A DNA stretch of 64,000 bases from Conexibacter woesei Iso977N (lineage in GTDB: Bacteria > Actinomycetota > Thermoleophilia > Solirubrobacterales > Solirubrobacteraceae): NCBI RefSeq assembly GCF_000424625.1, contig NZ_AUKG01000001.1:372001-436000 (forward strand), in the 5' to 3' direction. Below are positions 43,401 through 51,407 of this stretch, piece after piece (position 1 is the stretch's first letter; each line of letters starts with the position of its first letter). The notes beneath the pieces were generated by a model. The model saw only the letters and a list, made by a program, of their open reading frames with translations. It did not search any database and was not told where the DNA came from. Made by a program: the position numbers and the translations under genes.

Positions 43401-45510
43401 CGCTCGTGGTCGGCGTCGCGGTCTGGTCGAGGTCGTCGGGGACGTTGTAGACCGTCATCCCGATCACGCCGGAGATCGGGTTGTCCGGGTCGACGACGAT
43501 CTTGTAGTCGCCGTCGGCGGGCAGGCGCACGGGCGTACCGAAGTCCGTGATCCACCAGTACGACGAGAGCGCGGCGCCGCCGGGCGTCAGCAGCGTCATG
43601 TGGATCCAGCCGTCGCGCACCGTGGTGTCGTCGGTGGACTTGAACGAGATCCGCTGGTTGGCGGTCCCGTGGAAGTTGAAGACGACGTCTTGGCCCGGAA
43701 CGTCGGTCGTCGCGTGGCCGGTGTCGCCGTCGTCATCGGGCGTCACCGTGACGGTCTTCGGGGTGGCGTCGTAGGCCGTGACGTCCAAGGACCCCGTGTT
43801 GGTCCCGTTCGGGTCGACGCGCAACGTCCACTGGCCGGTCGTCGGGATCGTGGTCGAGTCCCACCAGCCGCTGTCGCCCCAGAAAGCGGGGCTGACCGCC
43901 TCCTCCTGGCCGTCGGGCCCGTATAGGCGCATGGCCGCGTAGCCGACGGTCGAGTTGGCGGCCTTGAACGCGATCGCCTGGCCGGCGGTCAGGTTCATGT
44001 GGATGCCGGGGTTGTCCCCCGCGATAGCCGTCGTCAGGTGCGCGGTCGCGCCCTCCTTGGTCGGCTGCAGGTCGACGAAGGTGTTGTTGACCTCGTGCAC
44101 GGTCAGCTTCGCGTGGGCGCCGTTGCCGCTGAAGTAGACGGCCTGGTAGACGATCGAGTAGGTCCCGTCGGTGGGCAGCGTGATCGTGTCGAGGAAGTTC
44201 TGGGAGTTCTCGTACGCGCTGAAGCTGCCCACCTTGTCGCCGTCGGGCGAGTAGACGTCGATCGACGCGTAGCCCGACACCTCCGCGGCGTCGATCGAGA
44301 CCTGCTCGCCCATCCTGCCGTCGAAAAGGAGATCGGACTTCTTGTAGGCCGCGGTGACCGCCACCTGCGTCGGGGTGCCGACGGTCGTGCGCTGGGTCTC
44401 GTCGACGTCCTGGGCCCCGACGCCGACCGGCATCTCGTACAGGTCGGGGCCGGTGTCGCTGCCGTCGGGCGTCGTGACCGACACGCGGCCGCCGTTCGTG
44501 CCGGGCGGCGGGTCGATGACGAGCTGCGTCGGCGAGACCGACATCAGCTGCGCGCGGCGGCCGTTGACGTAGGCGACGTTGTCGCTCAGCCGCGGCGCGA
44601 AGTGCGAGCCGGTGACCGTCACGTCGCCCTCGGACTGCCAGAGGTTCGGGCTGGCGATGATCGTCGGCGAGATCCCGGTGATGTGCGGGGAGCGATCGCT
44701 GGTCGCGTCGAAGCCCTCCGGGCTGGTCGCGGTGCCGCCGGGCGCGGTGACCGTGACCGCGCCGTCGGCCGCCCCGCTGGGCACGACGACGACGAGCTTC
44801 GTCGTGCTCGCGTCGAGGACGTGCGCCTCGGTGCCGGCGAACTTCACCGTGTCCTGCGAGATGTGCTTCGAGAAGCCGGTGCCCGAGATGACGACCTTGG
44901 TGCCGGGCAGGCCGCTGGAGCGGTCGAGCTCGTCGATGACCGGGGCGGCGCCGTCGCGGCGCTCGATCGAGAGCAGGTTGCCGACCGCGTCCCAGTGGTA
45001 GACGGCGGACTGCAGCGGGTCGCCGGGGACCGCGCTGGCGTCGTGGCCGACGACGGTCCGCAGCCGGCCCGCGAGGTCGTACTCGTACCGCGTGGCGGTG
45101 TCCGGCGCGTCGGCCGCGGCCTCGCCGGTCCCGACGACGTCGGACGCGGTCGTGACGGTGCTCGTCGCGCCCGCGGCGTTGGCGGCGGTGACGACGACGC
45201 GCAGCGTCGCGCCGACATCGGCATCCGCGAGGCGGTAGGTCGTGTCGATCGCCTGGTCGATGTCGGCGCAGGCGTCGCCGTGGCTGTCGCAGCGCCGCCA
45301 CTGGTAGGCGTAGGTGATGGTCGGTGTTCCGGTCCAGCTGCCGTGGTCGACCGCGAGCTGATGACCGAGCAGCTCGGAGCCGGAGAGCGACGGCGCGGTG
45401 GCGTTGACCGGCGCGACGTCGTCGGCGAAGGCCGTGGCGGCGCCGGAGAGCGAGAGCGCCAGCGCGAGCGCGAACGCCACGGGAGCGAGCGCACGCATCG
45501 AGTTGTACAT
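37465..45510 (-). CDS. Giant secreted RHS/YD-repeat protein, 2,681 residues
   Basis: The start at ATG 45510 gives a signal peptide (MYNSMRALAPVAFALALALS). Domains follow in order: an Ig-like module (to about 120), an isolated YD block, two IPT/TIG domains (about 185-360), a long run of PPC-like beta modules (about 390-1110), a basic linker, a carboxypeptidase-regulatory-like domain (about 1270-1325), a DUF6531-type segment (about 1510-1550, FSGLFAYTKADISISGPMPL) and many YD repeats (about 1600-2400). The RHS core ends near residue 2490 (YYDPKLGTFISEDPLG at about 2462). The variable tip of about 180 residues is Gly/Ala-rich with two cysteines and no toxin fold I recognise. No immunity gene follows; the next gene is the LigD-type polymerase. 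Confidence 0.85.
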   Translation of the reverse strand: MYNSMRALAPVAFALALALSLSGAATAFADDVAPVNATAPSLSGSELLGHQLAVDHGSWTGTPTITYAYQWRRCDSHGDACADIDQAIDTTYRLADADVGATLRVVVTAANAAGATSTVTTASDVVGTGEAAADAPDTATRYEYDLAGRLRTVVGHDASAVPGDPLQSAVYHWDAVGNLLSIERRDGAAPVIDELDRSSGLPGTKVVISGTGFSKHISQDTVKFAGTEAHVLDASTTKLVVVVPSGAADGAVTVTAPGGTATSPEGFDATSDRSPHITGISPTIIASPNLWQSEGDVTVTGSHFAPRLSDNVAYVNGRRAQLMSVSPTQLVIDPPPGTNGGRVSVTTPDGSDTGPDLYEMPVGVGAQDVDETQRTTVGTPTQVAVTAAYKKSDLLFDGRMGEQVSIDAAEVSGYASIDVYSPDGDKVGSFSAYENSQNFLDTITLPTDGTYSIVYQAVYFSGNGAHAKLTVHEVNNTFVDLQPTKEGATAHLTTAIAGDNPGIHMNLTAGQAIAFKAANSTVGYAAMRLYGPDGQEEAVSPAFWGDSGWWDSTTIPTTGQWTLRVDPNGTNTGSLDVTAYDATPKTVTVTPDDDGDTGHATTDVPGQDVVFNFHGTANQRISFKSTDDTTVRDGWIHMTLLTPGGAALSSYWWITDFGTPVRLPADGDYKIVVDPDNPISGVIGMTVYNVPDDLDQTATPTTSGSTPTSVRLPAPGQVANVHVHAEAGQKISVLATNLAMPYVTLQWLRADGTPLDYGYNYSNQAFWFGPTRFDASGDYILRVTPSNQGSGSVDLSFYDSTDTAPGSVTPTAAGATTTMTATVPGQTPSFTFTGRAGERLGSTTGDDTFGGAVWAWAALYAPDGSSVGWLPSGANSYGNPITLPADGTYTVVLRPQMGDHGSLQMTLYDVPADLSANVTPTFAGDTATFQLTPFQSASAHIAAHAGDKYSAMITSSASVWAFWQGASGNRWLYAPGGFLDQTTVPADGDVSVLAATQQGQAPGATTIKVYDAADIVRDLGSAGGSTHLDMSTPGANARVTFSGQAGDVVHVDFPNLTAGWFNQYLFEPDGQQIGFPWGGSSNLTLPQTGQYTIVLDPMYETTGSSDVSVTPQNGGASSARARAVKGATRKGVKIDPKRGEAAKYPTLKAYEAGVKRRGRVALPATGVLKKAKAPRVAAAATLAEAFVAGEQKRSGKEAAAKAKAEKAQRAAAARPVLSPRMRKPNGEPEIWRPQRSDRQRGGWVTGRQASPWAGIAMLQGGLGVTAVSGQTLKLNGMPLKGVRVSVVGADPVTTTDAAGRFVLTGIPAGKHTLRIEGSAASKGKRRYGDYEMVETFKANVTTELTDTVWMTRLDAAGDRRIASPTTKAIKMTNPKIPGFEVRIPAGSRVTDRQGKVLHHLNLSAVPLDRPPFALPRGVTVSAYFTVQPGGAYFSKGAQIVYPNYHHLPPKQRVTFWDYDAKDRGWFEYGKGHVTANGKQIVPDPGVRVWKLSGAMAATNPGPAWKHTRKGVDPSGDPVDPFSGLFAYTKADISISGPMPLTLTRTYNPVDSNAYEAGVGFSTIFDTRLVFDPDNSSKVKLITQGAQETRFKEDPSATDGPNETYRPYQSPGWGGTVVKYRTDTGMWRLVRPDGSGMEFDLGSPVTAIVSASGQRITIKRGYRNIIGSVDQVNFPDGRWLLITNGGITDSSGRRVTYTEDSNRRLTDVTDAAGHTTHYDYGTGSGPETGKLTAITDGRGHTFLRNEYGQGNVITKQTLANEGTFQFQYVCVPRAKWLDGAAGGGGGDSGGGGGGGGVGGGPAMSPGIMMAESAHKTDGIDPEDTADELAANGPCGDDPYLYTLIKNPNGSLTRVDWNHDGGWTETSPKGTMTEKLDGAYRLKQLIVDGVTTTYSYGTDDNVLATQTQYGNGPSWGNVYGYAGTDLMSIRDASGHTTTIDRDAKHRVIAVTDPTYRKTTYGYSGSDPRPTRITAPGGGTLRATYSNGDLATATDELGNTTTVSSDAAGWPIKFTDPLGHSALVSYDDDGEVTSVTDPKGLTTSFDYDANGNMTKLTDARGKSIEATYDDMDNIVSSTDQDGAERHFTRDLDGNITQEIDRRGQRTVMQYTGADQLKFVGYGAHDDGSGGQAYDATERITYNDRGAIAKVEDSQDGTIELSYDDLGDLTGVTQDGDTIAYDYDAAGRRTKMTLADGTEVSYAYDDAGRVTSITRGSVTATFSYDAAGRQTGTTLPGGVAQTDDLDAAGRLLSRHYAMGNAPGATVNYAYDATGQPIASWGSLDTTTLPAAQATATFDPANRVIARGGVNYSYDAEGNLTGDGSRTFTWDARNRLTKVTHGGVDTSYGYDALGRHDVTTTGGSTTTSVFDGWSAVSSVTGSNPATQILNGASLDDVLATTTGDDTLAMLKDLDNTTAGSGTAAGVTTSGVTHDPFGNRTGGTPSATDQWGGGRQDAAGLVDRRNRYYDPKLGTFISEDPLGPGGGTNMYGYVWQAPIGAVDPLGLSVRGDVSDFAAGALDGTFGDLPSKAFGADCWGTAHEVGKFAGAVASSAYGGAKVTEGIEYVVERQVSKKVAESAAVQMAAGAGGGAAGGAQETLETNPNASTSQVVQGMVSGAGGGFGGGALSFQAKAWTKDASEAMKDRAQIVNNVAEPTLSVTSSVAAGQADGQGPTRVPKVDKKKFC

Positions 45511-45686
45511 CTTGATTGGACCGGAGAGCACGGCGCGGCACTTTGACGATCGACACGGCTGCGCAACATCGAACAAACGTCCAAGAACGTTGAGCAATGG
45601 ACCAGATGGCAGCGCTGAGTCCGGTGGAGGACGTTGTCTGCGGACGCGCTCTAAACTCCGCGCCGCCGATGGCCGATGCACGCGCG

Positions 45687-46931
45687 ATGACGACTCCCGA
45701 TCAGGCCCCTCCACGCGCGCGGAACGCCGTGTCCCGCCGGGGTTTCCTGGGGGCCGGAGCCACCGCCGCGGCGGCCGCGGCAGTGGCCGGCTGCGGGCCC
45801 GGCAGCCCTTCCGGCAAGACCCGAACGACCGTTGGGGCAGCCTCCGCGCCCGCGGCGCAGCAGGTCGCCTTCCACGGCGCCCACCAGGCCGGGATCGTCA
45901 CACCTCAGCAACAGCATCTGCGCTTTGCCGCGTTCGACCTCAAAACAGAGAACCGCGATGAACTTGCGGATCTCCTTCGCGTTTGGTCGGACACGGCCGC
46001 CGGGCTCATGGCCGGCGCCGCGCGCGACGCGACCGGCGAGGCGCGCGAGCTTGCCCCGGCGCGGCTGACGCTCACGTTCGGCCTCGGGCCCGGGCTGTTC
46101 GCCGCCGACCGCCGGCTCGGGCTCGCCGACCGCCGGCCCGCGGCGCTGGCGGCGATCCCGTCGTTCGGCGCCGACGCGTTCGACCGGCGCCGCTGCGACG
46201 GCGACCTCGGCGTCCAGATCTGCAGCGACGACGCCCAGGTCGCCTTCCATGCCTTCCACGCGCTGTCCAACGCCGCGCGCGGCGTCGCCGAGCCGCGTTG
46301 GCTGCAGGCCGGCTTCCTCGGCGAGCGGCCGAGCGGCACGACGAACCGCAACCTGCTCGGCTTCAAGGACGGGACGCGCAACCTCGACGTCCGCGACGCC
46401 GGGACGACCGGCGCCCAGCTGTGGGCAGCGGCCGGCGACGGCGCGCCGTGGATGGCCGGCGGGACGTACCTGGTGGCGCGACGAGTCCGGACCGTCCTCG
46501 ACGTGTGGGACGCGACGTCGGTCGCCGGCCAGGAGCAGACGATCGGCCGGCGCAAGGACACCGGGGCGCCGCTCGGCGGCCGGGCCGAGCACGACGCACC
46601 GGACTTCGCCGCGTCAGGGCCCAACGGGCCGACGATCCCCGCCGACGCCCACGTCCGCCTCGCCGCGCCCGAGCACAACGGCGGCGCGCGGCTGCTGCGG
46701 CGCGGCTACAACTACGACGACGGGATCGACGCCGACACCGCTCAGGTCGACGCCGGGCTGTTCTTCATCAGCTTCCAGCGCGACCCGCGGCGGCAGTTCG
46801 TGCCGATCCAGCGCCGGCTCGCGGCGAGCGACGCGCTCGGCCAGCACCTGATCCACACCGCGAGCGCGGTGTTCGCCTGCCCGCCGGGCGCGGCCGGCGG
46901 CGGCTACGTCGGCGAGGGCCTGTTCATCTAG
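45687..46931 (+). CDS. efeB: Tat-exported Dyp-type heme peroxidase (EfeB-like)
   Basis: The 414-residue protein begins MTTPDQAPPRARNAVSRRGF with a twin-arginine signal (SRRGFLG) and a lipobox-like AGC after the hydrophobic stretch, so it may be a Tat-exported lipoprotein. The body shows GFKDGTRNLDV, the GxxDG motif of Dyp peroxidases, plus GGTYLVARRVR, RRGYNYDDG and GLFFISFQRDPRRQF. EfeB removes iron from heme or acts as a peroxidase in the periplasm or wall. The usual partners EfeU and EfeO are not in this window. Upstream in-frame ATG codons (45597, 45669) are disfavoured because they precede the Tat motif without a family match. Confidence 0.87.
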   Translation: MTTPDQAPPRARNAVSRRGFLGAGATAAAAAAVAGCGPGSPSGKTRTTVGAASAPAAQQVAFHGAHQAGIVTPQQQHLRFAAFDLKTENRDELADLLRVWSDTAAGLMAGAARDATGEARELAPARLTLTFGLGPGLFAADRRLGLADRRPAALAAIPSFGADAFDRRRCDGDLGVQICSDDAQVAFHAFHALSNAARGVAEPRWLQAGFLGERPSGTTNRNLLGFKDGTRNLDVRDAGTTGAQLWAAAGDGAPWMAGGTYLVARRVRTVLDVWDATSVAGQEQTIGRRKDTGAPLGGRAEHDAPDFAASGPNGPTIPADAHVRLAAPEHNGGARLLRRGYNYDDGIDADTAQVDAGLFFISFQRDPRRQFVPIQRRLAASDALGQHLIHTASAVFACPPGAAGGGYVGEGLFI

Positions 46932-46976
46932 CGTGGCCCGATGTCGAGAGCGCGCCGTCCGCTCCGACCCAACGCC

Positions 46977-47498
46977 ATGAAGATCGTCTCCCGCCTGTCG
47001 ACGTCCGCCGACGGCTACGTGTCGACCCCCGACGGGTGGCCGTCGCAGTTGGCGGATCCTGCGTTCGCGTCCGGCTCCAGCCACGGGATCGTGGAGTTCC
47101 TGGAGGGCAAGGAGGCCGCGCTGATGGGCGCGACGACGTTCGCGCCCGCGCTCGGCGCGCCGCGCTGGCCGTGGCCGGGGCTCGACGTGTTCGTGCTCGG
47201 CAGCGGGCGGCCCGAGGGGACGCCGGACGAGGTCGTCATCGACCACGACCCCACGGCGCTCCTGGAGCGCGTCCGCGCGACCAACCGCGGCGGCGACGTC
47301 CACCTCGTCGGCGGCCCCAAGACGATCGCCACCTTCCACACCCTCGGCGCGCTCGACGAGCTCCAGCTCGTCATCCTGCCGATCCTGCTCGGCGCCGGCC
47401 TTCGCCTCACCGACCACCTCGACCCCGCGACCCAGCTCACCTTCACCCACTCCCGCCCGCTGACCGGCGGCAGCGTCGAGATCATCTACGAGGTGTAG
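46977..47498 (+). CDS. Dihydrofolate reductase-like (RibD C-terminal) protein
   Basis: The 173-residue protein starts MKIVSRLSTSADGYVSTPDGWPS and has ALMGATTFAPAL, VHLVGGPKTIATFHTLGALDELQLVILPILLGAGLRL and the C-terminal strand pair of the RibD C-terminal fold. It should bind NADPH and reduce an unknown substrate. It is a second stand-alone copy of the domain found at 20732-21292 but is clearly diverged in sequence. It lies 45 bases after the peroxidase gene on the same strand. Confidence 0.85.
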   Translation: MKIVSRLSTSADGYVSTPDGWPSQLADPAFASGSSHGIVEFLEGKEAALMGATTFAPALGAPRWPWPGLDVFVLGSGRPEGTPDEVVIDHDPTALLERVRATNRGGDVHLVGGPKTIATFHTLGALDELQLVILPILLGAGLRLTDHLDPATQLTFTHSRPLTGGSVEIIYEV

Positions 47499-47518
47499 GA
47501 CCCACGCCATGGCGGTAG

Positions 47519-50500
47519 ATGGCGTCCGTGCCGTCCATGCAGGGGACCCACCGCTCAGCACCCGTGCGCTTCTGGCGCAGCGTCGAGCTGTTCAGCCCGC
47601 AGAACATCCCGCCGGTTCGGCGCGACAATGACGTCATCACGGTGACCCACGGCGGCGGCGAGCCGCTGCCGTGGGAGGACGGTGCGCGCCTGCGCCCGCC
47701 GCCGCCCCGGGCCCGCTGGCGCCACACGGTCTTCCTCGGCGTCCACTCACTGAAGCGCGTCCGCGACGTCGTCGAGGAGCACCTCGGCCGCGACCCCGAC
47801 GACTACGACGAGCGACCCCGCGGCGAGAGCGCGATCGCCGCGCTGATGGTCACCGACAGGGGCGTGCTGATCGACGACTCGCCGCTGCTGTCCTCGTGCG
47901 CGTGGGCGACCGGGCAGCTCGCCGCCGGCGACGACCTCGGCGACCTCGACGGCTTCGGCAGCGACACGTCGGAGTTCCGAGCGCTCGTGCACGCGCACGT
48001 GGGCGACGCGCCGCTGACGCGCGACGACCTCGCCGCGCTGGTCTCCGTCGCCGCGGCCGCCACCGGGACCGGCGGCGGCCTGCTCGCCACGGGCCAGGAG
48101 ATCCGGATCCAGTCGCTGTGGGTCGCCGAGCGCAACGCGGCGAAGACCGACGGCAGCGACTTCCTCAACAGCTTCCACGCCGACGACCTCGCGCGCGTGA
48201 CAGCCGCCCTCGACGCCGCCGACGCCGGGCCCGCGCTGCACGCGTACCTGACCGACGCGGCCACCGCGGCGAGCGCGCCGCGCGTGGACGTCCGCCACCG
48301 GCTCGACGACGTCAAGGCCGCGACCGCCCCGGGCCGCGTCCCGGCCGGCCGCTGGCTCGCGGACCCGGAGCACGTCCCGGCACTCGGGCAGCAGCTCGCC
48401 GTCACGCTGGCGCTGGAGCTCGATCGCGGCCTGCTCGGCGTCAACGGGCCGCCCGGCACGGGCAAGACCACCATGTTGCGAGACGTCGTCGCGGGCGTGC
48501 TCGTCGACCGGGCCCGCGCCCTCGCCGCCCTGCAGCGCCCCGCGGCCGCGTTCGCGGGCGACGAGAGGTGGTCGACCGAGAACATGAACCACAGCGCGCC
48601 ACGCTGGATCGACGCGCTCTGCGGCTTCGAGATGGTCGTCGCCTCCTCCAACAACGGCGCGATCGAGAACGTCACCCGCGACATCCCCGGCCGCAGCGCG
48701 ATCGGCGCCGGCTGGCACGGCGCGGTCGCGGGCCTGGACTGGTTCGCCGGGCCGGCCGGGCGGATCGAGGGTGTGCACGACGCGTGGGGCCTGATCGCCG
48801 CGCCGCTGGGCCGCAAGGAGCGGCGCGCCGCGTTCGTCGAGCGCGTCCTGTGGGGCGCCAAGGACACCAACTTGGGCGAGCCCGGTGTGATCCGCGTCCT
48901 GAGGGCGTGGCAGGACGAGCCGGCGCCCGCTCCAGACGCGTGGGCCGACGCCGTCGCCGCCTTCCGCACCGCGGAGGAGCGCGTGGAGGTGCTGCGCGCT
49001 GAGCGTTCGCGCGTGTACGAGGACCAGCAGCGCGTCGTCGCGCTGGAGGCCGAGCGCGCGCCCGCGGCGGCCGCGCTGACGGCTGCGGACGCGGAGGCCG
49101 AGCGCACACGGGCGCGCGCCGCGCAGGCCGCCGAACGGCGCGCCGACGCCGAGGAGGACCACGCGCTGCTGGAGGGCGACCACGAGCGCCACGCCGAGCT
49201 CCGGCCCGGATGGCTCGCGCGCCTGTGGCCGTTCGGCACCCGCGTGCGCGCGTGGAACGCGAAGCGCGCCGAGATCGCCGACGCGCTCGGTGCAGCGGCC
49301 CACGACCTCCGGGACGCACGCCGCGCCGCCCGCGACGCGGACCAGGCCGCCGACGCCGCAGGCGCGGCCGTCGCCACTGGCCGCGCGGCCGCCGCCCGGA
49401 TCGAGGCCGAGCTCGCGCAGCTGAGCGCCGCGCTCGACGACGACCAGCGCCGGCTCGGCGCGCACTTCCCGGACCCCGCGTGGGAGCACGACCGCGACCG
49501 GCGCGAGACCGTCGCGCTGTGGACCGACCCGGAGTGGAACGAGGCGCGCAGCGCCCTGCTCGTCGCCGCGCTCGCGCTGCACCAGGCGTTCCTGCGCCAC
49601 GAGGCGCGGCGGATGTCGCGCGCGCTCATGGCCGCCGCCAACCTGCTGAAAGGCGACGCGCCCGCAGACCTCTCGCGCGACGCCGCGCTCGCGGCCTGGC
49701 GCGCGCTGTTCTTCGTCGCCCCGGTCGTCTCGACGACGTTCGCGTCCGTGCCGCGCATGTTCAGCCACCTCGGCCGCGAGGACCTCGGCTGGCTGCTGAT
49801 CGACGAGGCCGGGCAGGCCGCGCCTCAGCATGCGGTCGGCGCGCTGTGGCGCTCACGACGGGCGGTGGTCGTCGGCGATCCGCTGCAGCTCGAGCCGATC
49901 ACGACGCTGTCGCACCGCGTCCAGCGCGCGCTGGCCCGCGAGCACGGCGTCGACGACGAATGGCTCCTGCGCGGGCTGTCGGCGCAGGCGCTGGCCGACC
50001 GCGTCTCGGACCACGGCACGACGCTGGAGGGACGCGGGCCGGACGGCGCGGACCTCTGGGTCGGGACGCCGCTGACCGTCCACCGGCGCTGCGACCGGCC
50101 GATGTTCGACGCGGTCAACGCCATCGCCTACGACGACCTGATGATCTTCGCGACGCCGCCGCGGCCGGGCGCGATGTTCCGCGCGGAACATCCCGCGGTG
50201 CCCGAGGCGCAGTGGCTGCACGTCGCGGACGACTCGCGCGCGCAGGGCCACTGGATCCCGGCCGAGGGCGAGTCGCTGCACGCCCTCCTGCGCACGTTGC
50301 TGAGCGATGGGGTTCCGGGGCGGGACATCCTGGCGGTCAGCCCGTTCAGGGACGTCGCGCGCCGGCTGTCCGACCTGAAGCGGCGGGCGGAGCTGTCCGA
50401 CATGACCGCCGGGACCGTCCACACCGCGCAGGGCAAGGAGGCCGACGTCGTCATCCTGGTGCTCGGCGGCGATCCCGCCAAACGAGGCGCGAAGGCCTGG

Positions 50501-50635
50501 GCCGCACGGCGCCCGAACCTCGTGAACGTCGCGGTGAGCCGTGCGCGGCGGCGGCTGTTCGTGATCGGCGACCGCGAGGCGTGGTCGCAGCGCCCGTACT
50601 TCGACGCGCTGGCCGACCGCCTCGACCGCGGCTAG
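47519..50635 (+). CDS. Large superfamily I (DNA2/NAM7-like) helicase
   Basis: The 1,038-residue protein has Walker A GPPGTGKTTMLRDVV (near 311), Walker B LLIDEAGQAAP (near 761), GDPLQLEPI (motif III), the motif IV-V region TAGTVHTAQGKEADVVILVL and motif VI NVAVSRARRRLFVIGD. That order is SF1B, the UPF1/DNA2 group. An insertion of about 180 residues between the P-loop and motif II is Ala/Glu/Arg-rich and likely a coiled coil (about 480-660). The first 280 residues form an uncharacterised domain, starting VRFWRSVELFSPQNIPPV. No nuclease domain or defence partner adjoins. An in-frame ATG at 47537 is an alternative start. Confidence 0.85.
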   Translation: MASVPSMQGTHRSAPVRFWRSVELFSPQNIPPVRRDNDVITVTHGGGEPLPWEDGARLRPPPPRARWRHTVFLGVHSLKRVRDVVEEHLGRDPDDYDERPRGESAIAALMVTDRGVLIDDSPLLSSCAWATGQLAAGDDLGDLDGFGSDTSEFRALVHAHVGDAPLTRDDLAALVSVAAAATGTGGGLLATGQEIRIQSLWVAERNAAKTDGSDFLNSFHADDLARVTAALDAADAGPALHAYLTDAATAASAPRVDVRHRLDDVKAATAPGRVPAGRWLADPEHVPALGQQLAVTLALELDRGLLGVNGPPGTGKTTMLRDVVAGVLVDRARALAALQRPAAAFAGDERWSTENMNHSAPRWIDALCGFEMVVASSNNGAIENVTRDIPGRSAIGAGWHGAVAGLDWFAGPAGRIEGVHDAWGLIAAPLGRKERRAAFVERVLWGAKDTNLGEPGVIRVLRAWQDEPAPAPDAWADAVAAFRTAEERVEVLRAERSRVYEDQQRVVALEAERAPAAAALTAADAEAERTRARAAQAAERRADAEEDHALLEGDHERHAELRPGWLARLWPFGTRVRAWNAKRAEIADALGAAAHDLRDARRAARDADQAADAAGAAVATGRAAAARIEAELAQLSAALDDDQRRLGAHFPDPAWEHDRDRRETVALWTDPEWNEARSALLVAALALHQAFLRHEARRMSRALMAAANLLKGDAPADLSRDAALAAWRALFFVAPVVSTTFASVPRMFSHLGREDLGWLLIDEAGQAAPQHAVGALWRSRRAVVVGDPLQLEPITTLSHRVQRALAREHGVDDEWLLRGLSAQALADRVSDHGTTLEGRGPDGADLWVGTPLTVHRRCDRPMFDAVNAIAYDDLMIFATPPRPGAMFRAEHPAVPEAQWLHVADDSRAQGHWIPAEGESLHALLRTLLSDGVPGRDILAVSPFRDVARRLSDLKRRAELSDMTAGTVHTAQGKEADVVILVLGGDPAKRGAKAWAARRPNLVNVAVSRARRRLFVIGDREAWSQRPYFDALADRLDRG

Positions 50636-50645
50636 GGTCCGCGCC

Positions 50646-51407
50646 ATGGCGCGCGAGCCGTTGATCCTCATCCATGGGTTCACGGATACGTGGCGGACGT
50701 GGGAGCTCGTCGTGCCGTGGTTGGAGGAGCGACATGATGTGGTTGCTGTTGCGTTGCCGGGGCATGTGGGTGGGCCGGAGATCGGCGACGTCGTCGAGGG
50801 GGATGTCGCGGTTGCTGAGGTGGAGCGGGTGATGGATGAGCGGGGGTGGAGCAGCGCTCATGTCTGTGGGAACTCGCTCGGTGGGTATGTCGCGTTGCAG
50901 CTCGCCGAGCGGGGGCGGGCCAGGACGGTCGTGGCGTTCGCCCCGGCGGGAGGGTGGGCCCCGGGTGATGACGCGTATCGCGAGGTGCTCGCGCACTTCC
51001 CGCAGGTGCAGGCGGAGGTGCGGGCGTACGTGGGTCAGGCCGATGCGCTCATGCAGACCGAGCTGGGGCGGCGTCGAGCGACCGCGACAACAACGGTCAA
51101 CTACCAGCACATCCCGCCGGAGCTCCTGGCGCATCAGTTCCGGGCGGTCGCGGCGTGCACCGCCGTGGAACCCATGACGAAGCTGGCCGAGACGCAGGGC
51201 TGGACGCTGGACCCCTCCCGCGTCGACTGCCGGCTGCGCTTCGTCTGGGGCACCGACGACGTCCTGCTCCCCTGGCCGCGCGCGGCGGCGCGCTACCGCG
51301 CGTGGTTCCCGACCGCCGACTGGATCGAGCTGCAAGATGTAGGCCATGCGATCCAGCTCGACGTGCCGCGGGAAGCGGCGCAGCTGATCCTCGGCTTCAC
51401 GACCTAG
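50646..51407 (+). CDS. Alpha/beta hydrolase
   Basis: The 253-residue protein begins MAREPLILIHGFTDTWRTWE, with the oxyanion-hole motif HGF, and carries the nucleophile elbow GNSLGG with Ser77. The acid is in VWGTDDVLLPW and the catalytic His in DVGHAIQLD. This is a complete triad of the alpha/beta hydrolase family; substrate range cannot be inferred. Codon use in the first half is unlike that of its second half and of its neighbours (see findings). Its TAG overlaps the stop codon of the convergent MFS gene in a shared CTAG. Confidence 0.88.
   Translation: MAREPLILIHGFTDTWRTWELVVPWLEERHDVVAVALPGHVGGPEIGDVVEGDVAVAEVERVMDERGWSSAHVCGNSLGGYVALQLAERGRARTVVAFAPAGGWAPGDDAYREVLAHFPQVQAEVRAYVGQADALMQTELGRRRATATTTVNYQHIPPELLAHQFRAVAACTAVEPMTKLAETQGWTLDPSRVDCRLRFVWGTDDVLLPWPRAAARYRAWFPTADWIELQDVGHAIQLDVPREAAQLILGFTT

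Noticed and set aside
37903-43926. A 2,007-codon open frame on the plus strand opposite the RHS gene
   Set aside because: It lies antisense to a gene with clear domain structure, its translation is Arg/Val/Gly-rich without motifs, and such long shadow frames are expected in high-GC DNA.
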